This document shows positions 7,602 through 15,566 of a stretch of 23,299 nt of DNA, piece after piece. A program made the translations under genes and the position numbers. How positions within the stretch are numbered: position 1 is the stretch's first letter; the number at the start of each line of letters is the position of its first letter. The DNA comes from J088 sp003695505 [NCBI: Candidatus Dadabacteria bacterium]. GTDB lineage: Bacteria; J088. Under the pieces are notes generated by a model. It was not told where the DNA came from. It saw only the letters and a program-made list of their open reading frames with translations, and searched no databases. Location: contig RFIY01000037.1 in the NCBI GenBank assembly GCA_003695505.1, positions 1 through 23,299 on the forward strand. The letters run 5' to 3'.

Positions 7602-8107
7602 TTTCCAGCCAACTTCCGCAAATAGGAAACGACTTGCCAGACTTCATCGGGAGACATCGCCCAGTAATAGGGGCCCATGATCGCATTGTTGCCGACCCAG
7701 ATCTGCGCAAACAGCAACTGGTCCGGATAGGCTGCGGCTGCGCCGATCAGAGGGAACGGCGGAATACCCTTCCCGGCCGCAGCTACAGGTCCGTCGCCCA
7801 TTCCCGTCAATCCGTGACAGATCGCGCAGTTTCGCTCAAACAGGACCTTGCCGGCCGCCCGAACCTCTTCGCTCGTCGCGCGAGCGCCGTAAGGATTTTC
7901 CGGCAGGATCTTCACCAGTTCAGCGCGCGGCAAATCGATCGGATAGGTACCACCGTCCGCCGGAACGGAGTCCGCCGGCGTATGCATCGGCGTGCCTTCC
8001 TGCGGCTTCTTCGACACCTGGTCGAACATGTCGGTGATGAACCAGAATGCCGATGCGGAACCCGCACCTGCCAGAATGGCTACGGCTGTCAGTACCAGAG
8101 TGCGCAT
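7598..8107 (-). CDS. actE: Alternative complex III monohaem cytochrome c subunit ActE
   Basis: The product has 169 residues. An N-terminal hydrophobic segment (MRTLVLTAVAILAGAGSASA) serves as a signal peptide or membrane anchor. One haem-binding motif CAICH sits at residues 94-98, and Met144 and Met151 further on are candidate sixth ligands. The periplasmic haem would pass electrons from the complex to a soluble or oxidase cytochrome. ActE of some species is a lipoprotein; no lipobox cysteine is visible here. The open frame extends to 8302, but the ATG at 8107, one base after the actD stop, gives the signal sequence and is preferred. The 3' end overlaps actF by four bases. Confidence 0.92.
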   Translation of the reverse strand: MRTLVLTAVAILAGAGSASAFWFITDMFDQVSKKPQEGTPMHTPADSVPADGGTYPIDLPRAELVKILPENPYGARATSEEVRAAGKVLFERNCAICHGLTGMGDGPVAAAGKGIPPFPLIGAAAAYPDQLLFAQIWVGNNAIMGPYYWAMSPDEVWQVVSYLRKLAGK

Positions 8108-8108
8108 C

Positions 8109-8615
8109 TTAGGCACGGGCCACCTCCTCGGCTCCGGCTTCACGCAATAATGCTTCAGCGGCCTCGGCCGCAGCCTCATCGGCCGCCTCGATGACGACAC
8201 CGAACTTGTCGTCCGTAAACCGTGGATCGTACCCTTTCGGCAAACCGATCTGCGGAAGCCCGCAGAACGCGAACAACGCACCAAGGTTGAACAGCGACCC
8301 AATCAGGACCGTCAGCTCGAACATGATGACCGTTGAGGTCGGCAGCGCGAACGCGGGTTTCATGGACACGCGAATCGGCCAGTCGAGTCCCATCCACCAC
8401 TGCATCAGGAATCCGCAGGTGATGCCGATCAGGGCGCCGGTCAAGGTCACCCAGCGCACCGGGCTGTCTGTGCTGTCAATGTGCTCGAACAGCCGTGGGA
8501 TGATGGTCGGTGAAAAGATCTCATAACGATCGACACCACGGGTCTTGAGCAGGTCGATGGCCGTCTCAGTCGTATCGAGATACGAGAAGACGCCTGTAAC
8601 GGTGATCTTACTCAT
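8109..8615 (-). CDS. actD: Alternative complex III membrane subunit ActD (DUF3341)
   Basis: The 168-residue protein has a cytoplasmic N-terminal part (VTGVFSYLDTTETAIDLLKTRGVDRYEIFSP) typical of the DUF3341 family. Two membrane helices follow (WVTLTGALIGITCGFLMQWW and VIMFELTVLIGSLFNLGALFAF), then a conserved GLPQIGLPKGYDPRFTDDKFGVVIEA segment and an Ala/Glu-rich tail. In the solved complexes ActD packs beside ActC and ActF and has no cofactor. The ATG overlaps the end of actC by eight bases, and actE begins one base after its stop, so the genes are translationally coupled. Confidence 0.92.
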   Translation of the reverse strand: MSKITVTGVFSYLDTTETAIDLLKTRGVDRYEIFSPTIIPRLFEHIDSTDSPVRWVTLTGALIGITCGFLMQWWMGLDWPIRVSMKPAFALPTSTVIMFELTVLIGSLFNLGALFAFCGLPQIGLPKGYDPRFTDDKFGVVIEAADEAAAEAAEALLREAGAEEVARA

Positions 8616-9948
8616 GGCTCTTGCCTTTCAGCGGAGGCGGCAACAGTTCTTTGAGCTCGGTCAGGGCCATCCCCGGCACCAGTTTGATGCAGGCAAGAAA
8701 CAGGGCCAGGAACCAGCAGAATGAGCCAAGCAGAATACCCATTTCAATGATCGACGGTCGCATCATCCCGAAAGCCGACGGCATGAATTCATGGGACAGC
8801 GACTGTGCAATGATGTTGAATCGCTCGAACCACATGCCAACGTTGATCAGAACCGTAATCACGAATAGCGCCGGAATGTTGGTTCGCACCTTCTTGAACC
8901 AGAACAACAGCGGAAAGATACAGTTGCACGAAACCATGATCCAGAATGCCCATGCATAGTCACCGGTCGCCCGGTAGACGAACTGCGCTTCCTCAAAGGT
9001 GTTGGCGCTGTAAAAGGCAATGTAAAATTCCGTCGAATACGCATAGGCGACGATCGTGCTCGTCAGCAGGATCAGTTTCGCCATGGATTCGAGGTGGTAC
9101 ATCGTGATGTGTTCTTCCAGATGCATCCACTTGCGAATCGGGATCATCAATGTCACGACCATCGCGACACCGGACAGAATCGCGCCCGCGACAAAGTACG
9201 GCGGAAAGATCGTCGTGTGCCACCCCGGCACGAGTCCCATCGCGAAGTCCCAGGAAACGACGGAGTGAACCGAGATCACGAGCGGTGTCGCGAACGCGGC
9301 AAAGAAGCCGTACGCCGCCAGGTAGTGCTTCCACTGTTTGTGCGATCCAGTCCAGCCGAGACTGAGGGCACCGTACAGTGCCTTCTTGAAGAATCCGGTC
9401 GCACGGTCACGCGCGGTTGCGATGTCCGGCACGAGTCCGACATAGAAAAAGATCGTCGAAACCGTGGCGTATGTTCCGACCGCAAACACATCCCACATCA
9501 GCGGACTCTTGAAATTGACCCAGATCTGCCGCTGATTGGGATACGGGATGAGATAGTAGAAATACCAGACCCGCCCAATGTGAATCAGCGGGAACAGGCC
9601 GGCGGTCGCCACCGCGAATACGGTCATTGCTTCCGATGCGCGATAAACGGCATTTCGGAACGGTGCACGCAGCAGGTACAAAATCGCCGAAATCAGCGTA
9701 CCTGCGTGACCGATACCGACCCAGAACACAAACGTCGTAATGTACAATCCCCACATCACAGGGTGGGTGAGACCAGAGACGCCCATGCCGAACCGGATCT
9801 GCTGCGCCCAGCAGAATGCGCCTGTGGCCAGACCCGTCAGAATTAACAGGTAAAGCGCAATGAAGCCCAAGCCCGGCGGCTCAAGCGTACGGACGATGTC
9901 GTCCGTAATCTTGCGATAGGTCATCGATGTGTCAATGTGCTTCGCCAT
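8608..9948 (-). CDS. actC: Alternative complex III quinol-oxidising membrane subunit ActC (NrfD family)
   Basis: This is a 446-residue polytopic protein of the NrfD/PsrC family with about ten hydrophobic helices (for example FIALYLLILTGLATGAFCWA near 30-49 and GLYITTFVFWVGIGHAGTLI). It contains the family-typical stretches IHIGRVWYFYYLIPYPNQR and HSVVSWDFAMGLVPGWHTTIFPPYFVAGAI. In the solved complexes ActC forms the menaquinol/quinol site next to ActB and contains a proton half-channel. The gene starts 12 bases after the actB stop and overlaps actD by eight bases. The product looks complete. Confidence 0.94.
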   Translation of the reverse strand: MAKHIDTSMTYRKITDDIVRTLEPPGLGFIALYLLILTGLATGAFCWAQQIRFGMGVSGLTHPVMWGLYITTFVFWVGIGHAGTLISAILYLLRAPFRNAVYRASEAMTVFAVATAGLFPLIHIGRVWYFYYLIPYPNQRQIWVNFKSPLMWDVFAVGTYATVSTIFFYVGLVPDIATARDRATGFFKKALYGALSLGWTGSHKQWKHYLAAYGFFAAFATPLVISVHSVVSWDFAMGLVPGWHTTIFPPYFVAGAILSGVAMVVTLMIPIRKWMHLEEHITMYHLESMAKLILLTSTIVAYAYSTEFYIAFYSANTFEEAQFVYRATGDYAWAFWIMVSCNCIFPLLFWFKKVRTNIPALFVITVLINVGMWFERFNIIAQSLSHEFMPSAFGMMRPSIIEMGILLGSFCWFLALFLACIKLVPGMALTELKELLPPPLKGKSHE

Positions 9949-9960
9949 CGTACGCTACTC

Positions 9961-12936
9961 TCAAGCGAGGGTTTTCGGATGCCGCACGCGTTTCTGGTAC
10001 GTGACAGCTGGCTGCGTGTTGAGGACATCTAGGAGTTTGTACCCGCGATTGGTCTCGCGACTCTTGCGCGCGACTTCGCTGTTTTCATCGAGCAGATCGC
10101 CGAAGACAATCGCGTCTGACGGACAGCTTGCCTGGCAGGCCGTGCGAACGGTGCCATCTTTGATCGGCTCACCCGTCATGTTTTCGTGCTCCGTATGCTC
10201 ACGGATAATCTGGACACAGAACGTGCATTTTTCCATGACACCGTCGCTGCGAACCGTCAGATCGGGATTGAGCATCAGATTCATCGGTTCGGGCCAGGCG
10301 TATGCAAAGTGTTCCGGATCACCATAGTCGAAATAGTTGAAACGCCGCACCTTGTAGGAGCAGTTGTTACCGCAGTAGCGTGTACCGACACAGCGGTTGT
10401 AGACCATTCCGTTCAGACCGTCGACCGTATGGTAGGTTGCGATCACCGGACAGACGGGCTCACATGGTGCGTTGTCACACTGCTGGCACATGACTGGCAC
10501 GAAATTGACGCCACGCGCGGCATCATCGGCGTCGTCGTAGTAGCGCTCGATCCGGATCCAGGCCATCTCACGTCCCTTGCCGACCAGATCCTTACCGACA
10601 ACCGGCACATTGTTTTCGCTGTAACAGGCAGCGACGCAGGCCGCGCAGCCGGTGCAGCGGTTCAGGTCAACCGACATCGCCCAGCGATGGTACGGATGTT
10701 CCTGCGGTGGATAGTTGCCGTTCGGGTTTTCGACATGTGTACCGTGGTGGACCACTTTTTCCGGCGCGATCTCGCCGCGATCGACGCGTGCAATCGTGTC
10801 CGCTGCAACGACCTGGGCGATTCCGCGTCCAAGATCGGTTTTCGATCCGTCGGTCGTGACCAGTTCGTAGCTGATCCCGGTGATCCGCTCCAGATCCGCG
10901 TCAGCAACCTTGCGGATATCTGCGGTAACCCCGGCAAGTACGCGGGCGCCGGTAGTCTCATCGCGGATCGATGGCACGAGGGCGTAAACGTTGCCCTCGA
11001 TGTCTCCACCGAATCGACCGATCGCCTTTCCGTGGCCCTGCCCAAGCGGAGTCGCCAGGACGCCCGGCAGAACGCCGCTGGTCAAATAGGCAAACGTTTC
11101 AATAGCGCCAGCATCCGTTTCGATGCGGACCCGGTCTTTGTGCCCGATGCCGAGGCTCTTCGCCGTTGACGGATGAATTTCGACCCAGTGGCTCCAGGCC
11201 GCCTGCATCAGCGGATCCGGGATTTCCTGGCACCAGCCACGGTTCGATGTGCTTCCGTCATAGCGATGAATATGTGGGTACGCCACCAGACGCAGCGCAC
11301 GATCACCTACGCGCACCGGCGTCTGCAACGGCACGGCCGTCAGGTCTCCAATGCGAGGCGCTGCAGCAACTGGAGTGGCCTCGCCAAAAACACCCCCGCG
11401 ACGAACGGCTTCACGCCAGCTCACGCCTGCGGCGCTCAGCACAGGCTTCCATGCGTCCTTGATGGCATCCAGAAATGTCGCCCACGCCAGCGGCTTGCCG
11501 GCCTCGGACGCGAGCGCAATCAATGTATCACCGGCTTCTCGGGTGTCGAACAGAGGATTCATCGCCGGCTGCCTCAACGACGCTACGCCCGCGTTCCCGA
11601 GGTGATCGCCCCATTTTTCGAGCGCGCCGTGATCGGGCAGAACAACGTCTGCAAGGGCATTGGTCTCCGAAGGCAGCGCGTCCAGTGAAATGACCGTCGC
11701 CTTGTCAAAGGCCGCCGCAATGTCGATGCCGGCGGGGCCATCATAGACCGGATTGGCGCCGTAGAGCACGATGGTGGCAACCTCGCCGGCCTTCAGGGCC
11801 GCCAGAAGATCTTCGAGGTTGTCCCCGGAAGAAGCGGCAGCCGAGGCAACGGGCACGACGGTCGTTCCGTTGACGCCGAGGGCTCGGTTGAGCAGCAGCG
11901 CAAGCGCGTGTAGCTGCGTGGCGTTCGTGCCCTGGACGGCCGCGCCACCGGCGACCACCAGTGGAGCCTTCGCCTCAAGCAACTCGCGAACCATACCATT
12001 GACGGCGCTCTCGGAAAGCCCGCTTTCTTTCAGAACATTGTCGAGAGAGACGCTGCCCAGCCAGGTTCGGATCGACTTGACCTCTGCTTCTGACAGATCG
12101 CCGGTGCGTTCGTTCAGCACCGACCCAAGCAAAGCAGCAAGAACAGAAGCTTCGCTGCCTGGGCTGATCGGAAGCCACTCGTCGGCGTTCGCGGCCGTGA
12201 CACTGAGACGCGACTCCAGTTGAACGTGGCGCGCCGTCAGCTTTCCAGAGCCGTCACGATAACCGTGAGACTGTGCAAACCGTTTCTGATTGGCGACCGG
12301 GTTACCCCAGGTATCGAGAAAATCCGCGCCAACGCCAAGAACGTAATCGGCCGCATCAAAGCGAAAGGTCGGCACGCCGTCAACACCGAGCGCCGACGCC
12401 GCGGCTGCGGCCAGAGGCGCATCCTGGACAGGCTGCCAGGTAAAACGGCGCGCACCGATCGATTCCGCGAAGGCATCCACGAGCCGTGCGAATGTGCCTT
12501 CGGGCAGCGCACCAGTCAACACGGCCGTCTTCGTACCGTCGCCAATGGACTTTACGGCTGTGGCAATCGCATCAGCCCAGGTCGCATCCTTGCCACCGAT
12601 CTTCGGCCCACGAAAGCGGTCTGGATGGTAGCTGGCCTGCAGGGCACTATGCCCGCGCACGCACAAGCCGCCCTGGTTCACCGGATGTTCGGGATTTCCC
12701 TCGATGCGCAGCGCGCGGCCTTCCCGATTGCGCACGCGGATGCCGCATCCGGCAGCGCACTCCGCGCATGTCGAGTTGTACCACAGCGCCTGGCCGGGAA
12801 TCTGATCCGGCGACGGCTTCACATGGGGCACAATCTTTTCTTCGGTTCGCGGCGGCGAACACGCCGTAGCGGCCGTGGTCGCGACCCCGGCTCCGGCGAT
12901 TTTCAAAAAGTCGCGTCGATCTACGCCTGTACTCAT
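9961..12936 (-). CDS. actB: Alternative complex III Fe-S subunit ActB (molybdopterin-oxidoreductase-like fused to four-cluster ferredoxin domain)
   Basis: This 991-residue periplasmic subunit carries electrons from quinol to the haem subunits. The N-terminus has a Tat signal (RRDFLK at 7-12) ending in TATAC, so Cys26 may be lipidated. The first part resembles molybdopterin oxidoreductases and keeps C57-C60-C64-C92, a [4Fe-4S]-type motif. Known ActB proteins carry no molybdenum cofactor. The C-terminal part holds four Fe-S cysteine groups: C761/764/767/771, C817/820/825/829, C849/855/859 and C904/907 with C934/938. These fit three [4Fe-4S] clusters and one [3Fe-4S], as in solved structures; the group with only three cysteines is the likely 3Fe site. 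AGGAAG precedes the ATG, and actA ends 40 bases upstream. The size and domain fusion are normal for the family. Confidence 0.94.
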   Translation of the reverse strand: MSTGVDRRDFLKIAGAGVATTAATACSPPRTEEKIVPHVKPSPDQIPGQALWYNSTCAECAAGCGIRVRNREGRALRIEGNPEHPVNQGGLCVRGHSALQASYHPDRFRGPKIGGKDATWADAIATAVKSIGDGTKTAVLTGALPEGTFARLVDAFAESIGARRFTWQPVQDAPLAAAAASALGVDGVPTFRFDAADYVLGVGADFLDTWGNPVANQKRFAQSHGYRDGSGKLTARHVQLESRLSVTAANADEWLPISPGSEASVLAALLGSVLNERTGDLSEAEVKSIRTWLGSVSLDNVLKESGLSESAVNGMVRELLEAKAPLVVAGGAAVQGTNATQLHALALLLNRALGVNGTTVVPVASAAASSGDNLEDLLAALKAGEVATIVLYGANPVYDGPAGIDIAAAFDKATVISLDALPSETNALADVVLPDHGALEKWGDHLGNAGVASLRQPAMNPLFDTREAGDTLIALASEAGKPLAWATFLDAIKDAWKPVLSAAGVSWREAVRRGGVFGEATPVAAAPRIGDLTAVPLQTPVRVGDRALRLVAYPHIHRYDGSTSNRGWCQEIPDPLMQAAWSHWVEIHPSTAKSLGIGHKDRVRIETDAGAIETFAYLTSGVLPGVLATPLGQGHGKAIGRFGGDIEGNVYALVPSIRDETTGARVLAGVTADIRKVADADLERITGISYELVTTDGSKTDLGRGIAQVVAADTIARVDRGEIAPEKVVHHGTHVENPNGNYPPQEHPYHRWAMSVDLNRCTGCAACVAACYSENNVPVVGKDLVGKGREMAWIRIERYYDDADDAARGVNFVPVMCQQCDNAPCEPVCPVIATYHTVDGLNGMVYNRCVGTRYCGNNCSYKVRRFNYFDYGDPEHFAYAWPEPMNLMLNPDLTVRSDGVMEKCTFCVQIIREHTEHENMTGEPIKDGTVRTACQASCPSDAIVFGDLLDENSEVARKSRETNRGYKLLDVLNTQPAVTYQKRVRHPKTLA

Positions 12937-12976
12937 GACTCGCTCTTCCTTCGCAACGGATCCAGCGTTCGGAATC

Positions 12977-13684
12977 TTATTTGTGGCAGGTCCAGCAGTC
13001 GCGCAACCGATACTTCGTCATTTCGACGTCATGCTCGGTGGCCTCGACTTTGCCGATCAGGGTTTCCCAGGGCACGCCCTGCTGGAATGCCTCTTTCTTG
13101 AGTTTGATGACCAGCGCCGCGTCCTTGCTTTTCTTGATGTGGCAGGTCAGGCACCAGCCCATGGTCAGCGGCTGCTCGTCGAGTTCGGGATCCCAGGCGC
13201 GCAATTCGGCGGTCTCCATTTTTTCGACCGGTCCGTGACAGTCCTGACAGGTGAAGCCTTCGTCTCCGACCTTGGCCAGATCCTGCCCGATCTGGATGTG
13301 CGCACGGTGTGTGTAATACACGAAATCCTGCAAGTCGTGAACCTTGACCCACTCGATCGGCTCATTTTTGGCGTAAGCATCACGCAGCTTCTGCACATCG
13401 GCCTTGCCGGCTTCGGTACGGCCGTTGACAACTTTGTGGCAGCTCATACACGTCTGCACGGTCGGTACACCTGACGATGGCGAGCGCCGCGCGTAGGTAT
13501 GGCAGAACTGGCAGTCGATCTGCATCTCGCCTGCGTGCAACCGGTGATTGAAATGGATGGGCTGCTCCGGGTGGTAGGCCACCTGATAGTCTTTGGCGGC
13601 TTGTGGCGATCCCGAAAGGGCGACAAGCAACCCGGCAATCGTGGCTAGCCCCAGTGGAAACAACACTACAGTCAGGCGCTTCAT
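12977..13684 (-). CDS. actA: Alternative complex III pentahaem cytochrome c subunit ActA
   Basis: The product has 235 residues from the ATG at 13684. An N-terminal hydrophobic helix (LTVVLFPLGLATIAGLLVAL) anchors it in the membrane. Five CxxCH motifs lie at residues 58-62, 79-83, 146-150, 178-182 and 230-234. Extra histidines (HFNHRLH, YYTHRAH) are candidate distal ligands. The five haems form an electron wire at the periplasmic face of alternative complex III. A longer frame starting with TTG at 13711 exists, but AGGAG upstream of 13684 and the signal-like start favour the ATG. It is the first gene of the actABCDEF operon, 118 bases downstream of the -10 box of the promoter at 13802-13829. 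Confidence 0.95.
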   Translation of the reverse strand: MKRLTVVLFPLGLATIAGLLVALSGSPQAAKDYQVAYHPEQPIHFNHRLHAGEMQIDCQFCHTYARRSPSSGVPTVQTCMSCHKVVNGRTEAGKADVQKLRDAYAKNEPIEWVKVHDLQDFVYYTHRAHIQIGQDLAKVGDEGFTCQDCHGPVEKMETAELRAWDPELDEQPLTMGWCLTCHIKKSKDAALVIKLKKEAFQQGVPWETLIGKVEATEHDVEMTKYRLRDCWTCHK

Positions 13685-13762
13685 GGAGAGGTGTCTCCTG
13701 TCGTCAAGCAACCGAAAAGGTCGATGTTATGGTGCTGTTGTCTTGAATCGCAGCAGAGATGG

Positions 13763-13782
13763 GATCAGACGGGTTTCTGACC
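13763..13782 (-). other. Small hairpin in the actA leader
   Basis: On the minus strand GGTCAGA pairs with TCTGATC (one G-T pair) around a six-base loop AACCCG, about 12-30 bases downstream of the predicted transcription start. It could affect leader stability or could be chance; no other regulatory structure was recognised in the roughly 110-base leader. Confidence 0.3.
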
Positions 13783-13801
13783 TGCGAACCAATCAGTTTC
13801 C

Positions 13802-13829
13802 ATTATACGGATGCGCAGCGAGCCGGCAA
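13802..13829 (-). promoter_or_regulatory. Sigma70-type promoter of the act operon
   Basis: The minus strand has a perfect -10 box TATAAT (13807-13802) and a -35 box TTGCCG (13829-13824) with a 16-base spacer. The predicted start is near 13794, giving an approximately 110-base leader before actA. It lies just beyond the recJ stop codon, so act transcription is separable from recJ transcription; no terminator was seen between them. Confidence 0.7.
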
Positions 13830-13831
13830 TT

Positions 13832-13846
13832 TGAGAACGATTCTCA
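13832..13846. promoter_or_regulatory. Perfect palindrome upstream of the act promoter, candidate operator (Fur-like)
   Basis: TGAGAA-CGA-TTCTCA is a perfect 6-3-6 inverted repeat ending two bases upstream of the -35 box and overlapping the recJ stop codon. With its right flank it matches about 12 of 19 positions of the E. coli Fur box consensus by my hand alignment. The complex needs six haems and several Fe-S clusters, so iron control would make sense, but the regulator is inferred. It lacks a T run, so it is not a recJ terminator. Confidence 0.45.
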
Positions 13847-15556
13847 TGTCCTGCTGCCTGTATCGAACCCTGTTCGCAGATCGTATAACCGCAGTTGCAC
13901 CGCGCCACCACCACGGTAGTCGTCGCGCGTCGGACTGAACAGAACCTCGCACATATCGCCACGGCGCGGCGCGATTCCACGAAACCGGAACCCGATCGCG
14001 CGGACCGGCGTCGACCCCGACGACAGAACGCACTGCAGATGTCCGCCGCGCAGCATGCGAGCCTGCTGGACACGGGCGGGATCCGACATGAAGAGCGGCC
14101 GACGATTGCCCTCTCCGAACGGCCCCAGTCGTTCGAGCTGCTCGACGAACGTCCACGACACATCTCCAATCGGCAACAGCGCATCGGCAACCTCCTCGCG
14201 CTCAGCAGGAACCTGCGCCGCAATCGCCTCACACACCCGTCGCCGGAATGCCGCCAGGTTGCCGACGGGGATCGACATGCCGGCCGCCTCGCGATGCCCC
14301 CCCAGACGCATGCATAGATCTTCGGCCGAACGCAACGCCGCGAGCAGGTCGAGGTCACCAAACGTACGTCCACTCCCCTTTGCGACATCCCCCTGAATCT
14401 GAAAGAGGATCGCGGGACGTTCGCGTGCCTCGGCCAGTCGGCCCGCTGCGATCCCGAGTACGCCGTGTTCCCAGTCCGGATGCGCTGCGACGATTGCTGG
14501 AGGTAATGGCCCGTCTGGCAACCCTTGCTCGACCGACTGCATGACCTGTTGTTCGATTCGCCGTCTGTGCGTATTCGCTTCGAACAGCGCATCGATCAAT
14601 GGTCCCGCCTTGCCGGGGTCACTGCACCGGAGCGCCTCATAGCCGACCGAAGCGCGTCCGAGACGGCCGGTCGCGTTCAGCATAGGCGCGATACGAAACG
14701 CCACGAATTCTGCGTCGACCGTCGGAACACGCTGCTCGCGGGACAACCGCTCGAGCACGCCGGCCAAGACAGGGTGACGTGTGGCCGCGAGCCGCTTCAG
14801 CCCCTCGGCGACAAGAATCCGGTTCGCGCCCGTCAGCGGGACGACATCGGCAATCGTACCAATAGCGGCCAGCATCACCGACGTCCCCAATGAGGGCTCC
14901 CGGTCGCTGAACCAGCCTTCCTCCCGCAACGCGCGACGCACACCAATCGCCAAGGCGAGCGCAACGCCGGCGCCACTGGCATCGCCCCACTGATGGCGCG
15001 TTTCATCCAGGCCGGGATGAACAATCACCGTGGCCGGCGGTAGCGTCTCCGGCGGTGCGTGGTGATCCGAAATGATCACATCCATACCCTGGTCGCGCGC
15101 CCGGCGAACTGCCTCGACGGCGGAGATCCCGTTATCGACGGTCAAAATCAAGCCTGCATCGCGCCCTCGCGCGCGGTCAACGGCCTCAACGGACAGTCCG
15201 TAGCCCTGAGCGCGCTCAGGAATCACAGCATGTACTTTGGCTCCAGCCGCTTCGAGGAAATTGACGATCAGCGCGGCAGCGGTCATCCCATCGGCATCGT
15301 AATCGCCGAAGACAAGGATGGGTTCGCCTGTGATCACGGATCGCGCAATGCGCGCCGCAGCCGCGCTCAGGCCGGGTATAACCGCGGGGTCCTCCAGATG
15401 ACGCAGATCCGGATTCAGCCACCGTGCAACAGCATCAGCATCTTCGCCGGCCCTTGCGATCACGGCGCACGCGAGTGGCTCGGGGAGTGAAAACGCCCTG
15501 GCGATGCCCAGGACGCGGTCTTGATCGAATGCGCGTACGCGCCAGCGGCGAGTCAC
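13844..15556 (-). CDS. recJ: Single-stranded-DNA-specific exonuclease RecJ
   Basis: RecJ degrades single-stranded DNA 5' to 3' in recombination, mismatch and excision repair. From the GTG at 15556 it has 570 residues, close to E. coli (577). The DHH-family metal site is complete: FGDYDADGM with Asp85, Asp87 and Asp89, then LTVDNG with Asp141, then ISDHH with Asp164-His165-His166. The DHHA1 signature GGHREAAGMSI follows in the second half, and a C-terminal OB-like domain completes the protein. The frame opens further upstream, but GAGGAAGG just before 15556 and the position ten bases after the secF stop favour the GTG. It is probably the last gene of the yajC-secD-secF-recJ transcript, and its stop lies inside the palindrome of the act control region. 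Confidence 0.95.
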   Translation of the reverse strand: MTRRWRVRAFDQDRVLGIARAFSLPEPLACAVIARAGEDADAVARWLNPDLRHLEDPAVIPGLSAAAARIARSVITGEPILVFGDYDADGMTAAALIVNFLEAAGAKVHAVIPERAQGYGLSVEAVDRARGRDAGLILTVDNGISAVEAVRRARDQGMDVIISDHHAPPETLPPATVIVHPGLDETRHQWGDASGAGVALALAIGVRRALREEGWFSDREPSLGTSVMLAAIGTIADVVPLTGANRILVAEGLKRLAATRHPVLAGVLERLSREQRVPTVDAEFVAFRIAPMLNATGRLGRASVGYEALRCSDPGKAGPLIDALFEANTHRRRIEQQVMQSVEQGLPDGPLPPAIVAAHPDWEHGVLGIAAGRLAEARERPAILFQIQGDVAKGSGRTFGDLDLLAALRSAEDLCMRLGGHREAAGMSIPVGNLAAFRRRVCEAIAAQVPAEREEVADALLPIGDVSWTFVEQLERLGPFGEGNRRPLFMSDPARVQQARMLRGGHLQCVLSSGSTPVRAIGFRFRGIAPRRGDMCEVLFSPTRDDYRGGGAVQLRLYDLRTGFDTGSRT

Positions 15557-15566
15557 GCCACCTTCC

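Noticed and set aside
13832-13846. Palindrome as an intrinsic terminator of recJ
   Set aside because: The stem is only six A+T-rich base pairs with a three-base loop, no T run follows, and it overlaps the stop codon itself.
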